This document shows, piece by piece, positions 18,121-27,470 of a stretch of 64,000 bases of DNA (position 1 is its first letter; each line of letters begins with the position of its first letter). The stretch is from Acidobacteriaceae bacterium (GTDB taxonomy: Bacteria; Acidobacteriota; Terriglobia; Terriglobales; Acidobacteriaceae): assembly GCA_030037635.1 (NCBI GenBank), contig JASHQH010000211.1:1-64000 (forward strand), read 5' to 3'. A model generated the notes under the pieces. It worked only from the letters and a program-made list of their open reading frames with translations. It ran no database searches and was not told where the DNA came from. The translations under genes were made by a program, and so were the position numbers.

Positions 18121-19512
18121 TTGGTGAGCGAGGGCACACAAGAGTCTGAGGATAGGAATAAGACCGGAGAAGGCAAATCTGCCGCCGGACGTCCTCGCGT
18201 CCTGATCGTGGGCGCGGGCTTTGCCGGTCTGCGCGCGGCTAAAGGCCTCGCGGAGCTGCCTGTGGACGTCACCGTGGTCGACCGCAGCAACCATCACACC
18301 TTCCAACCGCTGCTCTACCAGGTGGCGCTGGCCGCGCTGACGGGCGCCGACATCGCGCAGCCCATCCGGACCATCCTGCGGCGGCAGCGCAACGCCGAGG
18401 TGCTGATGGATGAAGTGGTGGCTATCGACACTGCGGCGCACAACGTGAGCCTGAAGAGCGGCGCGCGCCTGGAATACGACTACCTGGTGCTGGCCACCGG
18501 CGCCACGCACTCTTATTTTGGCCACGACCAGTGGGAGCCGCTGGCTCCCGGACTGAAAACCCTGGAGGACGCCGTGGAGATTCGGCGCCGCGTGTTGCTG
18601 GCTTTCGAACTGGCCGAGCGCCAGATGCTGGAGAAGGGCTGGCATCCTCCGCTGAACTTCGTGGTGATTGGCGCCGGGCCCACCGGCGTGGAACTGGCCG
18701 GCGCCATCAGCGATATTACGCAGCTCTACATGCGTCACGATTTCCGCCACATCGATCCCACAAAGAGCCGGGTGCTTCTGCTGGATGGCGGCAAGCGCGT
18801 GCTGGCCACCTATCCTGAGGATCTCTCCGCAAAAGCCGAAGCCACGCTGCGCCGGTTGGACGTAGAGGTGCACACCAAAACCCCGGTGACAGGAGTCGGC
18901 CCCGGGTGGGTTGAAGCCAATGGCGAGCGCATTGAAGCGGTGGTAACGCTTTGGGCCGCGGGTGTGCAGGCATCTCCGCTGGGGAAAATGCTGGGCACGC
19001 CGCCCAAGGTGAATGTGGACCACCGTGGCTGCGTGATCGTCGACGACCGCCTCAATCCTGCAAGTCTGCCGGAGGTATTCGTGCTCGGCGACCTCGCCCA
19101 CTTCGAGCAGGACGGACGTCAGGTTCCGGGCGTCGCGCAGCCCGCCATCCAGATGGGCAAGCACGCGGCCAAAATGATTGCCGCCGACCTCGACGGCAAG
19201 CCTCGGCCCGCTTTCCGCTACTTCGACAAGGGAGACATGGCCACGATCGGCCGGATGGCGGCCATCGGCGACGTGAAATGGCCGTTCAAAGCGCACCTGA
19301 GCGGTTTCCCTGCATGGTTCATTTGGGTGACGGTGCACATCTCCTTCCTTGTCGGATTCCGCAGCCGCCTCTCCGTGCTCGCCAATTGGGCGTGGATGTA
19401 CTTCACCTTCTCGCGTGGCGCGCGGCTGATTACCGGCGACCAGACCCTGCCCGGCTGGAACGAGCAGACCCGCGCCGGACCGACGCCGGGAGCCAGCAAA
19501 GCGGCAGATTGA
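18121..19512 (+). CDS. NAD(P)/FAD-dependent oxidoreductase, type II NADH dehydrogenase (NDH-2)
   Basis: RPRVLIVGAGFAGLRAAKGLAELPVDVTVVDRSNHHTFQPLLYQVALAALTGADIAQPIR, VIGAGPTGVELAGAI, VFVLGDLAHFEQDGRQVPGVAQPAIQMG. Confidence 0.88.
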   Translation: MVSEGTQESEDRNKTGEGKSAAGRPRVLIVGAGFAGLRAAKGLAELPVDVTVVDRSNHHTFQPLLYQVALAALTGADIAQPIRTILRRQRNAEVLMDEVVAIDTAAHNVSLKSGARLEYDYLVLATGATHSYFGHDQWEPLAPGLKTLEDAVEIRRRVLLAFELAERQMLEKGWHPPLNFVVIGAGPTGVELAGAISDITQLYMRHDFRHIDPTKSRVLLLDGGKRVLATYPEDLSAKAEATLRRLDVEVHTKTPVTGVGPGWVEANGERIEAVVTLWAAGVQASPLGKMLGTPPKVNVDHRGCVIVDDRLNPASLPEVFVLGDLAHFEQDGRQVPGVAQPAIQMGKHAAKMIAADLDGKPRPAFRYFDKGDMATIGRMAAIGDVKWPFKAHLSGFPAWFIWVTVHISFLVGFRSRLSVLANWAWMYFTFSRGARLITGDQTLPGWNEQTRAGPTPGASKAAD

Positions 19513-19565
19513 TGATGCAGCCATTAGCCTGGCGCAGCCGGCTGGAGTTCGGAGGCGGGTTTGGT

Positions 19566-19620
19566 GGCGCCCCCACCCTAGCCGGAAAAGCAAAGGCCCG
19601 GCCAGGATGGGGCACGCCAG
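19566..19620. repeat. GGGGCAC-type hairpin repeat, copy 2
   Basis: TGGCGCCCCCACCCTAGCCGG-AAAAGCAAAGGC-CCGGCCAGGATGGGGCACGCCA, intergenic between ndh and serS. Confidence 0.7.
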
Positions 19621-19657
19621 TTTTCTGATGGCGCTGTTCAACTAAAATAAGGGCAGA

Positions 19658-20986
19658 ATGCTTGACTTAGGATTCGTTCGCGCCAACCTGGGGTTGGTGG
19701 AGAAAAATCTGCGTGACCGCAAGCTTAATCCAACTGAGCTGCTCGGCCACTTTCGCATTACAGATGAAAGACGTCGCGAAGCCATCACGAGGATGGAGAA
19801 CTCCAAGGAGCGCCGAAACAGGCTGAGCGAGCAGGTTGGCGCGCTTAAGAAATCCGGGGAAAACTCTGATGCGCTAACGCTAGAGATTCGGGACCTAAAG
19901 GGCGAAATTGCAGATCTCGAGCAAAGCGCTAACAGCTACGACAATGAGCTGCGCCTTCTTTTGTCCCGCTTGCCCAACATTTTGCGCGACGAGGTTCCCG
20001 CGGGCGCCTCAGAAGCCGATAACAAGGTGGTAAAAGAGTGGGGCGAACGGCGCAGGTTCGACTTCGAGCCCAAACCTCACTGGGAAATTGGCGAAGCGCT
20101 CGGTATTCTCGACCTGGAACGCGCGGCCAAGCTGAGCGGCGCGCGATTCGCCGTGTACATGGGTGCAGGAGCGCGGCTGGAGCGCGCGCTGATCAGCTTC
20201 ATGCTGGATATGCACACGCACAAGCACGGCTACACGGAAGTTTTGCCGCCGTTCATGGTGAACTCAAAATCTCTCTTTGGCACCGGCAATCTACCCAAGT
20301 TTGCCGAAGATCTTTTTCGCTGTTCCGACGCGGATGCCGAAGCCGCATCACGCGGCGAATACAAAGACAACGACCACTGGCTCATTCCCACCGCCGAAGT
20401 TCCGGTTACCAATCTTTTCCGCGACGAGATTCTCGAAGAAGCGCGGTTGCCGATATCGTTCACCGCCTACACGCCGTGCTTCCGTGCCGAAGCCGGCGCG
20501 GCGGGCAAAGACACGCGCGGCATCATCCGCCAGCATCAGTTCCAGAAAGTCGAGCTGGTCAAATTCACGCGGCCCGAAGACTCCGACGTGCAACACGAGC
20601 GGCTGACGCGCGACGCCGAGGAGATTCTCGAGGCTCTGGGGTTGCCGTACCGGCGCGTCCTGCTCAGCACGGCCGACACCGGCTTCTCGTCAGCCAAAAC
20701 GTACGATCTGGAGGTCTGGCTGCCGGGGCAGAATCTCTACCGCGAAATCTCCTCCTGCTCCAACTTCGACGCCTTCCAGGCGAGGAGGGCCAATATCCGG
20801 TACCGTCCGTCCGGGCCCAAGGCCAAGCCCGAGTTCGTGCACACGCTCAATGGCAGCGGCCTGGCTGTGGGCCGCACCTGGCTGGCCATCCTTGAAAATT
20901 ACCAGCAGGCCGATGGGTCGGTTCAGCTCCCTGAAATCCTCCGTCCTTACATGGGCGGAACGGATAAAATTGCTAGGGAGCCCTGA
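19658..20986 (+). CDS. serS: Seryl-tRNA synthetase
   Basis: [21 protein letters not shown]; class II motifs [32 protein letters not shown] and [38 protein letters not shown]. Confidence 0.96.
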   Translation: MLDLGFVRANLGLVEKNLRDRKLNPTELLGHFRITDERRREAITRMENSKERRNRLSEQVGALKKSGENSDALTLEIRDLKGEIADLEQSANSYDNELRLLLSRLPNILRDEVPAGASEADNKVVKEWGERRRFDFEPKPHWEIGEALGILDLERAAKLSGARFAVYMGAGARLERALISFMLDMHTHKHGYTEVLPPFMVNSKSLFGTGNLPKFAEDLFRCSDADAEAASRGEYKDNDHWLIPTAEVPVTNLFRDEILEEARLPISFTAYTPCFRAEAGAAGKDTRGIIRQHQFQKVELVKFTRPEDSDVQHERLTRDAEEILEALGLPYRRVLLSTADTGFSSAKTYDLEVWLPGQNLYREISSCSNFDAFQARRANIRYRPSGPKAKPEFVHTLNGSGLAVGRTWLAILENYQQADGSVQLPEILRPYMGGTDKIAREP

Positions 20987-21402
20987 TGGCATCTTCCACG
21001 TCGAGCGGAGCAGTTACGCAGCCCAAGCACGGTTTCAAGCCGATATTCAGCAGCTATTTCTACTGGACCTTCGAGCGCGGATCGGTTCATTACGACATCA
21101 TGGTGTCGCTGATTCTGCTGTTTATCTTTGTCACGCCGCACTTGTGGAATTACGGAGCCAAGCCGTCGGTGGTGTCGGGTCCAGCGCATCCGCTCCAGGT
21201 TTTGCCCCAGGGCCGCGGCGTGATTGTCACGGTTCAAGCCTCCGACGTGAAGATTCCTCCCAACGCTTCTTCGAGCCAGGTGAAAAGCGCGCTGCGTGAA
21301 GCCATTGAGCCGGTCACCGGCGATGCGGTTTATGTGCAACGCTGGGAAACCGTCACCGACGCGCAGGGACACGTCGCCTGGAAGGTCTGGGCGCATCGCT
21401 GA
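20986..21402 (+). CDS. Conserved hypothetical single-TM protein
   Basis: 138 aa; ATG overlaps the serS stop (TGATG). One hydrophobic segment YDIMVSLILLFIFVTPHLW. Confidence 0.75.
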   Translation: MASSTSSGAVTQPKHGFKPIFSSYFYWTFERGSVHYDIMVSLILLFIFVTPHLWNYGAKPSVVSGPAHPLQVLPQGRGVIVTVQASDVKIPPNASSSQVKSALREAIEPVTGDAVYVQRWETVTDAQGHVAWKVWAHR

Positions 21403-21460
21403 TCCCTTTTTTCGCATCCTCTCAGCGCCCAATCGCGTCCAATACCAATTAAGGAGCTGT

Positions 21461-22129
21461 ATGCATCCAAGCAAGACTCTCTTGGCTATTGCCATCTTTT
21501 TCGCAGCCTGTTTGGCGTTTCCGCCGGCGCGCGGCCAGGACCTCAATACCGTCATTCAGAAACTGAATGCCGCGGCCCGCGGCTTTCACAGTATCTCCGC
21601 AAATGTCGAAGACGATTCAGTGCAAACCGATCCGGTTCCCGATACCGATGTCATGAAGGGGATGGCTTATTACGATCGCAAGGGCAATGATCTGGAGATC
21701 GCTGCGCACTTCACCCAGCACAACGGTCAGCCCAGCGGCAAGACTTACATCTATTCCGGCGGGGTTTTCAGGGTCTCTGATACTGGCAAGGAAAAAGATG
21801 CTAAGGTTTACAGCCAGGCGAGTAAATACGAGAGCTACCTGCTGCTCGGCTTCGGCGCCAGCGGCGACCAGTTGAAAGAAAAATGGGACATGACCTATCT
21901 GGGCCAGGAAACCATCGATGGCATCAACACCGATAAGCTCAAACTCGTCGCTAAGGACCCTGAGGTCCGCAGGAATATTCCCGAAGTCACCATCTGGATC
22001 GATCCCAATCGGGCGATCAGCCTCAAGGAAATCTTCAACGAGGGCCAGGGGCAGTCGTATCAGTGCCATTACACCGACATCAAGGTGAACGGCTCACTGC
22101 CCAAGGATGCTTTCAAGTTTGCCAAGTAG
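21461..22129 (+). CDS. LolA-like outer-membrane lipoprotein sorting protein
   Basis: RBS AAGGAG upstream of ATG 21461; signal peptide MHPSKTLLAIAIFFAACLAFPPARGQDLNTVIQKLNAAARGFHSISANVED...VTIWIDPNRAISLKEIFNEGQGQSYQCHYTDIKVN. Confidence 0.75.
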   Translation: MHPSKTLLAIAIFFAACLAFPPARGQDLNTVIQKLNAAARGFHSISANVEDDSVQTDPVPDTDVMKGMAYYDRKGNDLEIAAHFTQHNGQPSGKTYIYSGGVFRVSDTGKEKDAKVYSQASKYESYLLLGFGASGDQLKEKWDMTYLGQETIDGINTDKLKLVAKDPEVRRNIPEVTIWIDPNRAISLKEIFNEGQGQSYQCHYTDIKVNGSLPKDAFKFAK

Positions 22130-23555
22130 CGCCGGCCCGCATACGGCACAGCGCAATACCTCCCGCGGCAAACAGCATGGGGAAGCACTCCAGCGTGTAG
22201 CGCGCTTCAGGGGCCGCCACGGTAAGCAGGAGTGCGCTGCGCAAAAGCATGTAGGCCAGCAGCGCGGCCCAGAAACGCGGGCGCAAGCATAGGCCGGCGA
22301 TTCCCAGCAGCAAATACAGCGCATTCAATCCTGCATAAGCCCAGCTGAACTCCGTCTCGGTATGGTGATGCGCATAAACCCACCAGTCGAGATCAATATT
22401 CAGATTTTCGACGCGGGGGCGCAGCCACATGTCGGCCACGCGGCCCAGCGGCAGCCAAAGGGTTGAACGCAGTGGATGCGTGGCAACGCGTTCGCCGGCG
22501 AGCCGCGCAAATCCGGAATCGATCCGGGGCGAAATCTCCTCTCCGTTTTTTTCATAGGCCTTGGCCAGCGCTGCCGTTTCCTGGTACTGGGCCGTCGAGT
22601 CGAAGGCACGGCTGGGCAATTCGCTCAAATCCAGCTTGCTTCCGGGCACGTTCCAATAAATCTCATCGGTGGAAACAAAATCGAGGCACCATGTTTTCAC
22701 CCAGCGCTCCCACCCGGGAATCGCGGTTTCGCCGGGATCGTTGGCCGACCGCGGTGCGAGTGGCTCGAAGACATGAAAGATACGCCAGTTGCGCGCGGTC
22801 CACACCGCAAACGGCGCCAGCGCCAGCAAAGCGCAGGCCGCGGTCATGCGCAGCAGCCTTGGGGCCGGAATCGCCCCTTCACCGTTGCGCCGTTGCGCTG
22901 CCATGAGCATGGCGGGAGCGAAGGCCACGGCGGCCAGTACGCCGTCGGGGCGCAAGAGCGCGGCCGTGGTGACCGCGAAGGTGAAGATCAAACCGTGGCT
23001 CCAACGCGGCCGGCCGGCAAAGCGAGCCATGGCCCACATGGCCAGCGCCAAAGCGAAGACCGACATCGTTTCAGTGAGTGGAAACGCCGTATAGGAGGCA
23101 GTGAAGGGACAAAGGCAGCTCAGCCACAGCGTCGCCAGCGCCGCGCAACGCGCATGCGCCGGCGCCACTATGCGCCGCACAAATCCGGCCAGCAGCAAGC
23201 AACTGAGGAGGTCAAGCCCAACCTGGACGCAGATGGCGGCAAAGTAATTGTCGATCCCAAACAGCCTGAAGCACAGGGCAAGGAAGAGCGGATAGCCGGG
23301 CAGCCGGATAAGCGTGGAAACCATCTCCCCGCCCCCGCCGGTCAGGGCAAATTGGCCGTGCAGCAACAGATTCCTGGCCAGGCTGCCATAGACCAGCATG
23401 TCGCCGTTGACCTGAAAGAGGTCATGGACCATCCAAAGCCGCAGGATCAGTCCGGCGGCCAGAGGCAGCGCCACCGCCAGCGCGCCGCCAGCCCACCCCG
23501 CGCTTCCGGGGCGCCGCATCCATGGGGCCGATTGACTCTGTTGAGCGCCTTCCAT
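22113..23555 (-). CDS. GT39/ArnT-like integral-membrane glycosyltransferase
   Basis: Multi-TM; MLVYGSLARNLLLHGQFAL...TLIRLPGYPLFLALCFRLFG. Likely ATG at 23555 (MEGAQQSQSAPWM). Confidence 0.75.
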   Translation of the reverse strand: MEGAQQSQSAPWMRRPGSAGWAGGALAVALPLAAGLILRLWMVHDLFQVNGDMLVYGSLARNLLLHGQFALTGGGGEMVSTLIRLPGYPLFLALCFRLFGIDNYFAAICVQVGLDLLSCLLLAGFVRRIVAPAHARCAALATLWLSCLCPFTASYTAFPLTETMSVFALALAMWAMARFAGRPRWSHGLIFTFAVTTAALLRPDGVLAAVAFAPAMLMAAQRRNGEGAIPAPRLLRMTAACALLALAPFAVWTARNWRIFHVFEPLAPRSANDPGETAIPGWERWVKTWCLDFVSTDEIYWNVPGSKLDLSELPSRAFDSTAQYQETAALAKAYEKNGEEISPRIDSGFARLAGERVATHPLRSTLWLPLGRVADMWLRPRVENLNIDLDWWVYAHHHTETEFSWAYAGLNALYLLLGIAGLCLRPRFWAALLAYMLLRSALLLTVAAPEARYTLECFPMLFAAGGIALCRMRAGATWQT

Positions 23556-23770
23556 ACGATTCGTACTGTGTATATCGCATTTTAGGAGATACCGGCAGAT
23601 GGGACCGGCAATTGGACACCGGAACCGGAGCAACCCAGCGGACACCTAAATGCTGTACCTTGAGGCATTTTCGCCGATTGAGCGCCTCGCTGCCCCCAAC
23701 GGGCCCGCTCGATGCGTGGAATGCATCGCATTTTTTGGGTCCTTTCGCGCGGGAGTCAGCAAAGCCGAGC

Positions 23771-26700
23771 ATGGCAGAACGACAGATTTTCTTCGATCCG
23801 GAACGCAAGCGCTGGAAGCGCCTGCGCCGCATCCTCGACGCGGCCGCGGTGCTTTCCACGCTGGTGGTAGCCGGCTTCATCTTTAATGTGCTGCGCGGCC
23901 AGCGCCTGCCCGAGCTCCTGCTTCCCATTCCCAAGCACAACTACCGTGCGCTGCCGGAACCGTCGATCTTGCTGCACAGCACGAAGAACCTGCGTCCCGC
24001 GCGCCGCAAATCCGGGCGCAAGCCCTCCGACATTCCTCTGAACGAGGGCGAGGGTCTGCGCGCCGCATATTACGTGCAGGACGACGAAGCCAGCTACTCC
24101 TCGCTCAAGGAGCACGTGCACCAGATCGACATGCTCTTTCCGCAGTGGCTGCACGTCGACTCGCCCCAGGGCACGCTGATGATGATGAGCGGTGACAACC
24201 TGCACGAGTACCCGGTCATCCAGGGCGCCACGGTGCACGATCCCGATGACATGAGCAAGGTGAAACGTGTGATCGCGGCCGCCCGCACCGACACCGAAAT
24301 CTTTCCCCACCTCAACAACTTCAACCCGCACACGCAAAGCTGGGACGCCGGCGTGGGCGGGGTGCTGGCCGACGAGCAAAAGAGCGCCGCACTGCGCCAG
24401 CAGATCATGCGCTTTCTCACTGCCTTTCCCGTCTATCGCGGCCTTTCGCTCGACATCGAATCCATCCCCGACGCCGACGATGCGGCTTACGTCAACTTTG
24501 TCAAGGCGCTCTACGCCCAGATGCACCCGCGCAACCTGCGACTCTACGTCAACGCGGCCGTGGCCACCAGCGACAAAGATCTCCAGACCATCGCCGCCAA
24601 CTCCGATGGCGTGGTGCTGATGAATTACGACCAGCATCAGACCACGAGCGATCCCGGCCCTGTCGCCGCGCAATCCTGGTTCGTGGCCAACCTGGTCCGC
24701 GCGCTCAAGGTGGTTCCCAAGGAAAAGCTCATCTGCGCGGTGGGCAACTACGGCTATGATTGGACGCTCTCTATCCCCAACGCCAAAGATCGCAAGCATC
24801 GCAAGCCGCAGGTGGTCTTCACTGAGGATCTTTCTGTCTCCGACGCATGGGAGCGAGCTTCCGACGCCGACGCCGACCTCGGCCTCGACTACGACACCCT
24901 GAATCCGCACTTCGAATACATCGACGAGGACAACAACCAGCGCCACGACGTGTGGTTTCTCGATGGCGTGACCATCCTGAACGAGCTGCGCGCCGCCCGC
25001 GAGCTGGGCGTGGAGACCTTTGCGTTGTGGCGCCTGGGCGAGGAAGACAGCTCACTGTGGAATGTGTGGGACGCGCCGCGCAGTCCCGATTCGCTTCATG
25101 CGCTGGGTACCGTGCTACCCGGCCACGATGTCGACACCGAGGGCGATGGCGATATTCTGCGCATCACCGGCCTGCCACAGCCCGGCCGGCGTAGCGTGCA
25201 AATCGACGACGACGAGCCTGACCCGCGCAAGAAACTCATCATCGACGAGCACATGGACGTTTATCCGCGCACCTACACCATCGAGCAGTATGGATACCAT
25301 CCCAACGAGGTCGCATTAACTTTCGACGACAGCCCCGATCCTGCGTGGACTCCAAAGATTCTGGACATTCTGAAAGCCGAGCACGTCAAAGCCGCCTTCA
25401 TGGCCATCGGCTCGGAGGCCGCGCAGCACGTAGGCCTTTTGCAGCGCATCGTCCGCGAGGGTCACGAGATCGGCAATCACACCTGGACGCATCCCGACAT
25501 CCGCGATATCTCAACCCGGCAGCTCGATCTGGAGATCACTCTCACCGAGCGACTGTTCGAAAGCAAACTGGGCGTGCAACCGCTCTACTTCCGGCCTCCC
25601 TACGACATCGACGAAGAACCTGACACCGACGACGAGGCCGGACCCGCCTGGCACATCCAGCAGATGGGTTACATCATTATCGGCAGCAAGATCGACACCG
25701 ACGACTGGGACGAACACCCGCGGAAGACGCCGCAGGAGATTATCCAGTCGGTTTTCGCTCAACTCCAAACCATGAAGACCAAGCCGCAGTTCAGCGGCTC
25801 CATCATTCTCATGCACGACGGCGGGGGCGACCGCTCAGTCACCGTGGCTACTTTGAAACCGCTGATCGAGGCGCTCCGGGCCCATGGCTACACCATCGTT
25901 CCCGTCTCCGCTCTCATGGGCAAAACCACCGCGCAGGTGATGCCCCCGCTCACTTTCTGGCAGCGCATGCGCACCCTCCCCGACTCGATCGCCTTTTCGG
26001 TTGTCGATATCATCGGCAACTTCATCGTCATGGTCTTCTTCTTCGGCGATATTCTCATGAGCGCGCGCCTGGTCATCGTCGGACTCTTCGCCGTCATTGA
26101 TCGCCTGGTGAAGCCTCGCCCGTTCCCCGCACATGGTTACCATCCGCGGGTGGCGGTGCTCATCCCCGCCTATAACGAAGAACTGGTCATCGTTCGCACC
26201 ATACGCTCCGTGCTCAATTCGGACTACGACAATCTCCACATCATCGTCGTCGACGATGGATCGCAGGACCGCACCGCCGAGGTGGCCGCTGGAGCCTACG
26301 CGCAGGAGATCGCCGCAGGGCGGTTGCAGATCCTTACCAAGAGCAACGAAGGCAAGGCTGCCGCGCTGAACTACGCACTGGCGCGGATGAACGACGAGAT
26401 CTTCGTGGGCATCGACGCCGATACGGTGATTGCCGCCGACGCCATCTCCAAGCTCGTTCCCCACTTCGAAGATCCGACCATCGGCGCTATCGCCGGCAAC
26501 GCCAAGGTGGGCAACCGCGTGGGCCTGTGGACGCGCTGGCAGGCCCTTGAATACATCACCAGCCAGAACTTCGAGCGCCGCGCCCTTGACCTGTTCCACG
26601 TGGTCACGGTGGTTCCCGGCGCTATTGGCGCCTGGCGCACTGCGCCGGTGAAGGCTGCCGGCGGCTATCCGCTGAATACCGTCGCCGAAGACGCCGACCT

Positions 26701-27298
26701 GACCATGGGCCTGCTGGAGCAAGGATTCAAGGTGGATTACGAGGACCGCGCCCTGGCCTACACGGAAGCGCCAGCCAATGCCCGTGGCCTGATGCGCCAG
26801 CGCTTCCGCTGGTCCTTCGGCACGCTGCAGGCGGTTTGGAAGCATCGCGCCGCGTTCGTGCGCAACAAGGCCATGGGCCTTTTCGCGCTGCCCAACATCC
26901 TTATTTTCCAAATGCTGCTGCCCCTGGTTTCGCCGTTCATCGACATCCTCTTTGCCTGGGGCATCGTCAACTTTCTCATCAACCGCCATTACCACCCTGA
27001 AGCCGCTTCCGCAGCCAGTTTCCAGAGGCTGGTGGTCTACTTCCTTGGCTTCCTGCTCATCGACTTCATCACTTCCACGGCGGCCTTCAGCCTGGAGCGG
27101 CGTCACCCGGCCAACAAGGGCGACTTCTGGCTGCTCTTTCACATCTGGCTGCAGCGCTTCGCCTACCGCCAGCTATTTTCCGTGGTCCTGTTCAAGACGC
27201 TCAAGCGCGCCATCGACGGCAAACCATTCAACTGGAACAAACTGGAGCGGACCGCGCGAATGAGCAAAGGGGCGGCAGCGCTTGTGGAGGCCCGGTAG
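23771..27298 (+). CDS. Tri-modular polysaccharide enzyme: GH18-like domain + NodB/CE4 deacetylase + GT2 processive synthase
   Basis: Likely start MAERQIFFDPERKRWKR at 23771. GH18-like GLSLDIESIPDADDAAYVNFV; NodB ALTFDDSPDPAWTP and HEIGNHTWTHPDI; GT2 VAVLIPAYNEELVIVRTI, VVDDGSQDRT, VAEDADLTMGLLEQGF, RQRFRWSFG; C-terminal TM helices. Confidence 0.9.
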   Translation: MAERQIFFDPERKRWKRLRRILDAAAVLSTLVVAGFIFNVLRGQRLPELLLPIPKHNYRALPEPSILLHSTKNLRPARRKSGRKPSDIPLNEGEGLRAAYYVQDDEASYSSLKEHVHQIDMLFPQWLHVDSPQGTLMMMSGDNLHEYPVIQGATVHDPDDMSKVKRVIAAARTDTEIFPHLNNFNPHTQSWDAGVGGVLADEQKSAALRQQIMRFLTAFPVYRGLSLDIESIPDADDAAYVNFVKALYAQMHPRNLRLYVNAAVATSDKDLQTIAANSDGVVLMNYDQHQTTSDPGPVAAQSWFVANLVRALKVVPKEKLICAVGNYGYDWTLSIPNAKDRKHRKPQVVFTEDLSVSDAWERASDADADLGLDYDTLNPHFEYIDEDNNQRHDVWFLDGVTILNELRAARELGVETFALWRLGEEDSSLWNVWDAPRSPDSLHALGTVLPGHDVDTEGDGDILRITGLPQPGRRSVQIDDDEPDPRKKLIIDEHMDVYPRTYTIEQYGYHPNEVALTFDDSPDPAWTPKILDILKAEHVKAAFMAIGSEAAQHVGLLQRIVREGHEIGNHTWTHPDIRDISTRQLDLEITLTERLFESKLGVQPLYFRPPYDIDEEPDTDDEAGPAWHIQQMGYIIIGSKIDTDDWDEHPRKTPQEIIQSVFAQLQTMKTKPQFSGSIILMHDGGGDRSVTVATLKPLIEALRAHGYTIVPVSALMGKTTAQVMPPLTFWQRMRTLPDSIAFSVVDIIGNFIVMVFFFGDILMSARLVIVGLFAVIDRLVKPRPFPAHGYHPRVAVLIPAYNEELVIVRTIRSVLNSDYDNLHIIVVDDGSQDRTAEVAAGAYAQEIAAGRLQILTKSNEGKAAALNYALARMNDEIFVGIDADTVIAADAISKLVPHFEDPTIGAIAGNAKVGNRVGLWTRWQALEYITSQNFERRALDLFHVVTVVPGAIGAWRTAPVKAAGGYPLNTVAEDADLTMGLLEQGFKVDYEDRALAYTEAPANARGLMRQRFRWSFGTLQAVWKHRAAFVRNKAMGLFALPNILIFQMLLPLVSPFIDILFAWGIVNFLINRHYHPEAASAASFQRLVVYFLGFLLIDFITSTAAFSLERRHPANKGDFWLLFHIWLQRFAYRQLFSVVLFKTLKRAIDGKPFNWNKLERTARMSKGAAALVEAR

Positions 27299-27470
27299 CG
27301 GTTCCGCTTGTGCATTCGCTTTCTCGATAACCAATGACCGCTGTGATCCTGAGCGGAGGATCTGCGGTTCTTTTTGTCCGCGGTTCAAGTCCTTTCGGTG
27401 GTAAAAAGGATAGACACAGGCAAGCACGCCCGTTTTCATCCCCAACGTCTCGCGCTCGCGAGGGGATTCG

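Noticed and set aside
18079-19641. 520-aa minus-strand ORF opposite the NDH-2 gene
   Set aside because: Antisense shadow ORF; the + strand carries clear FAD/NAD-binding motifs.
25835-27142. 435-aa minus-strand ORF opposite the GT2 domain
   Set aside because: Antisense shadow ORF with H/D/R-rich low-complexity translation.
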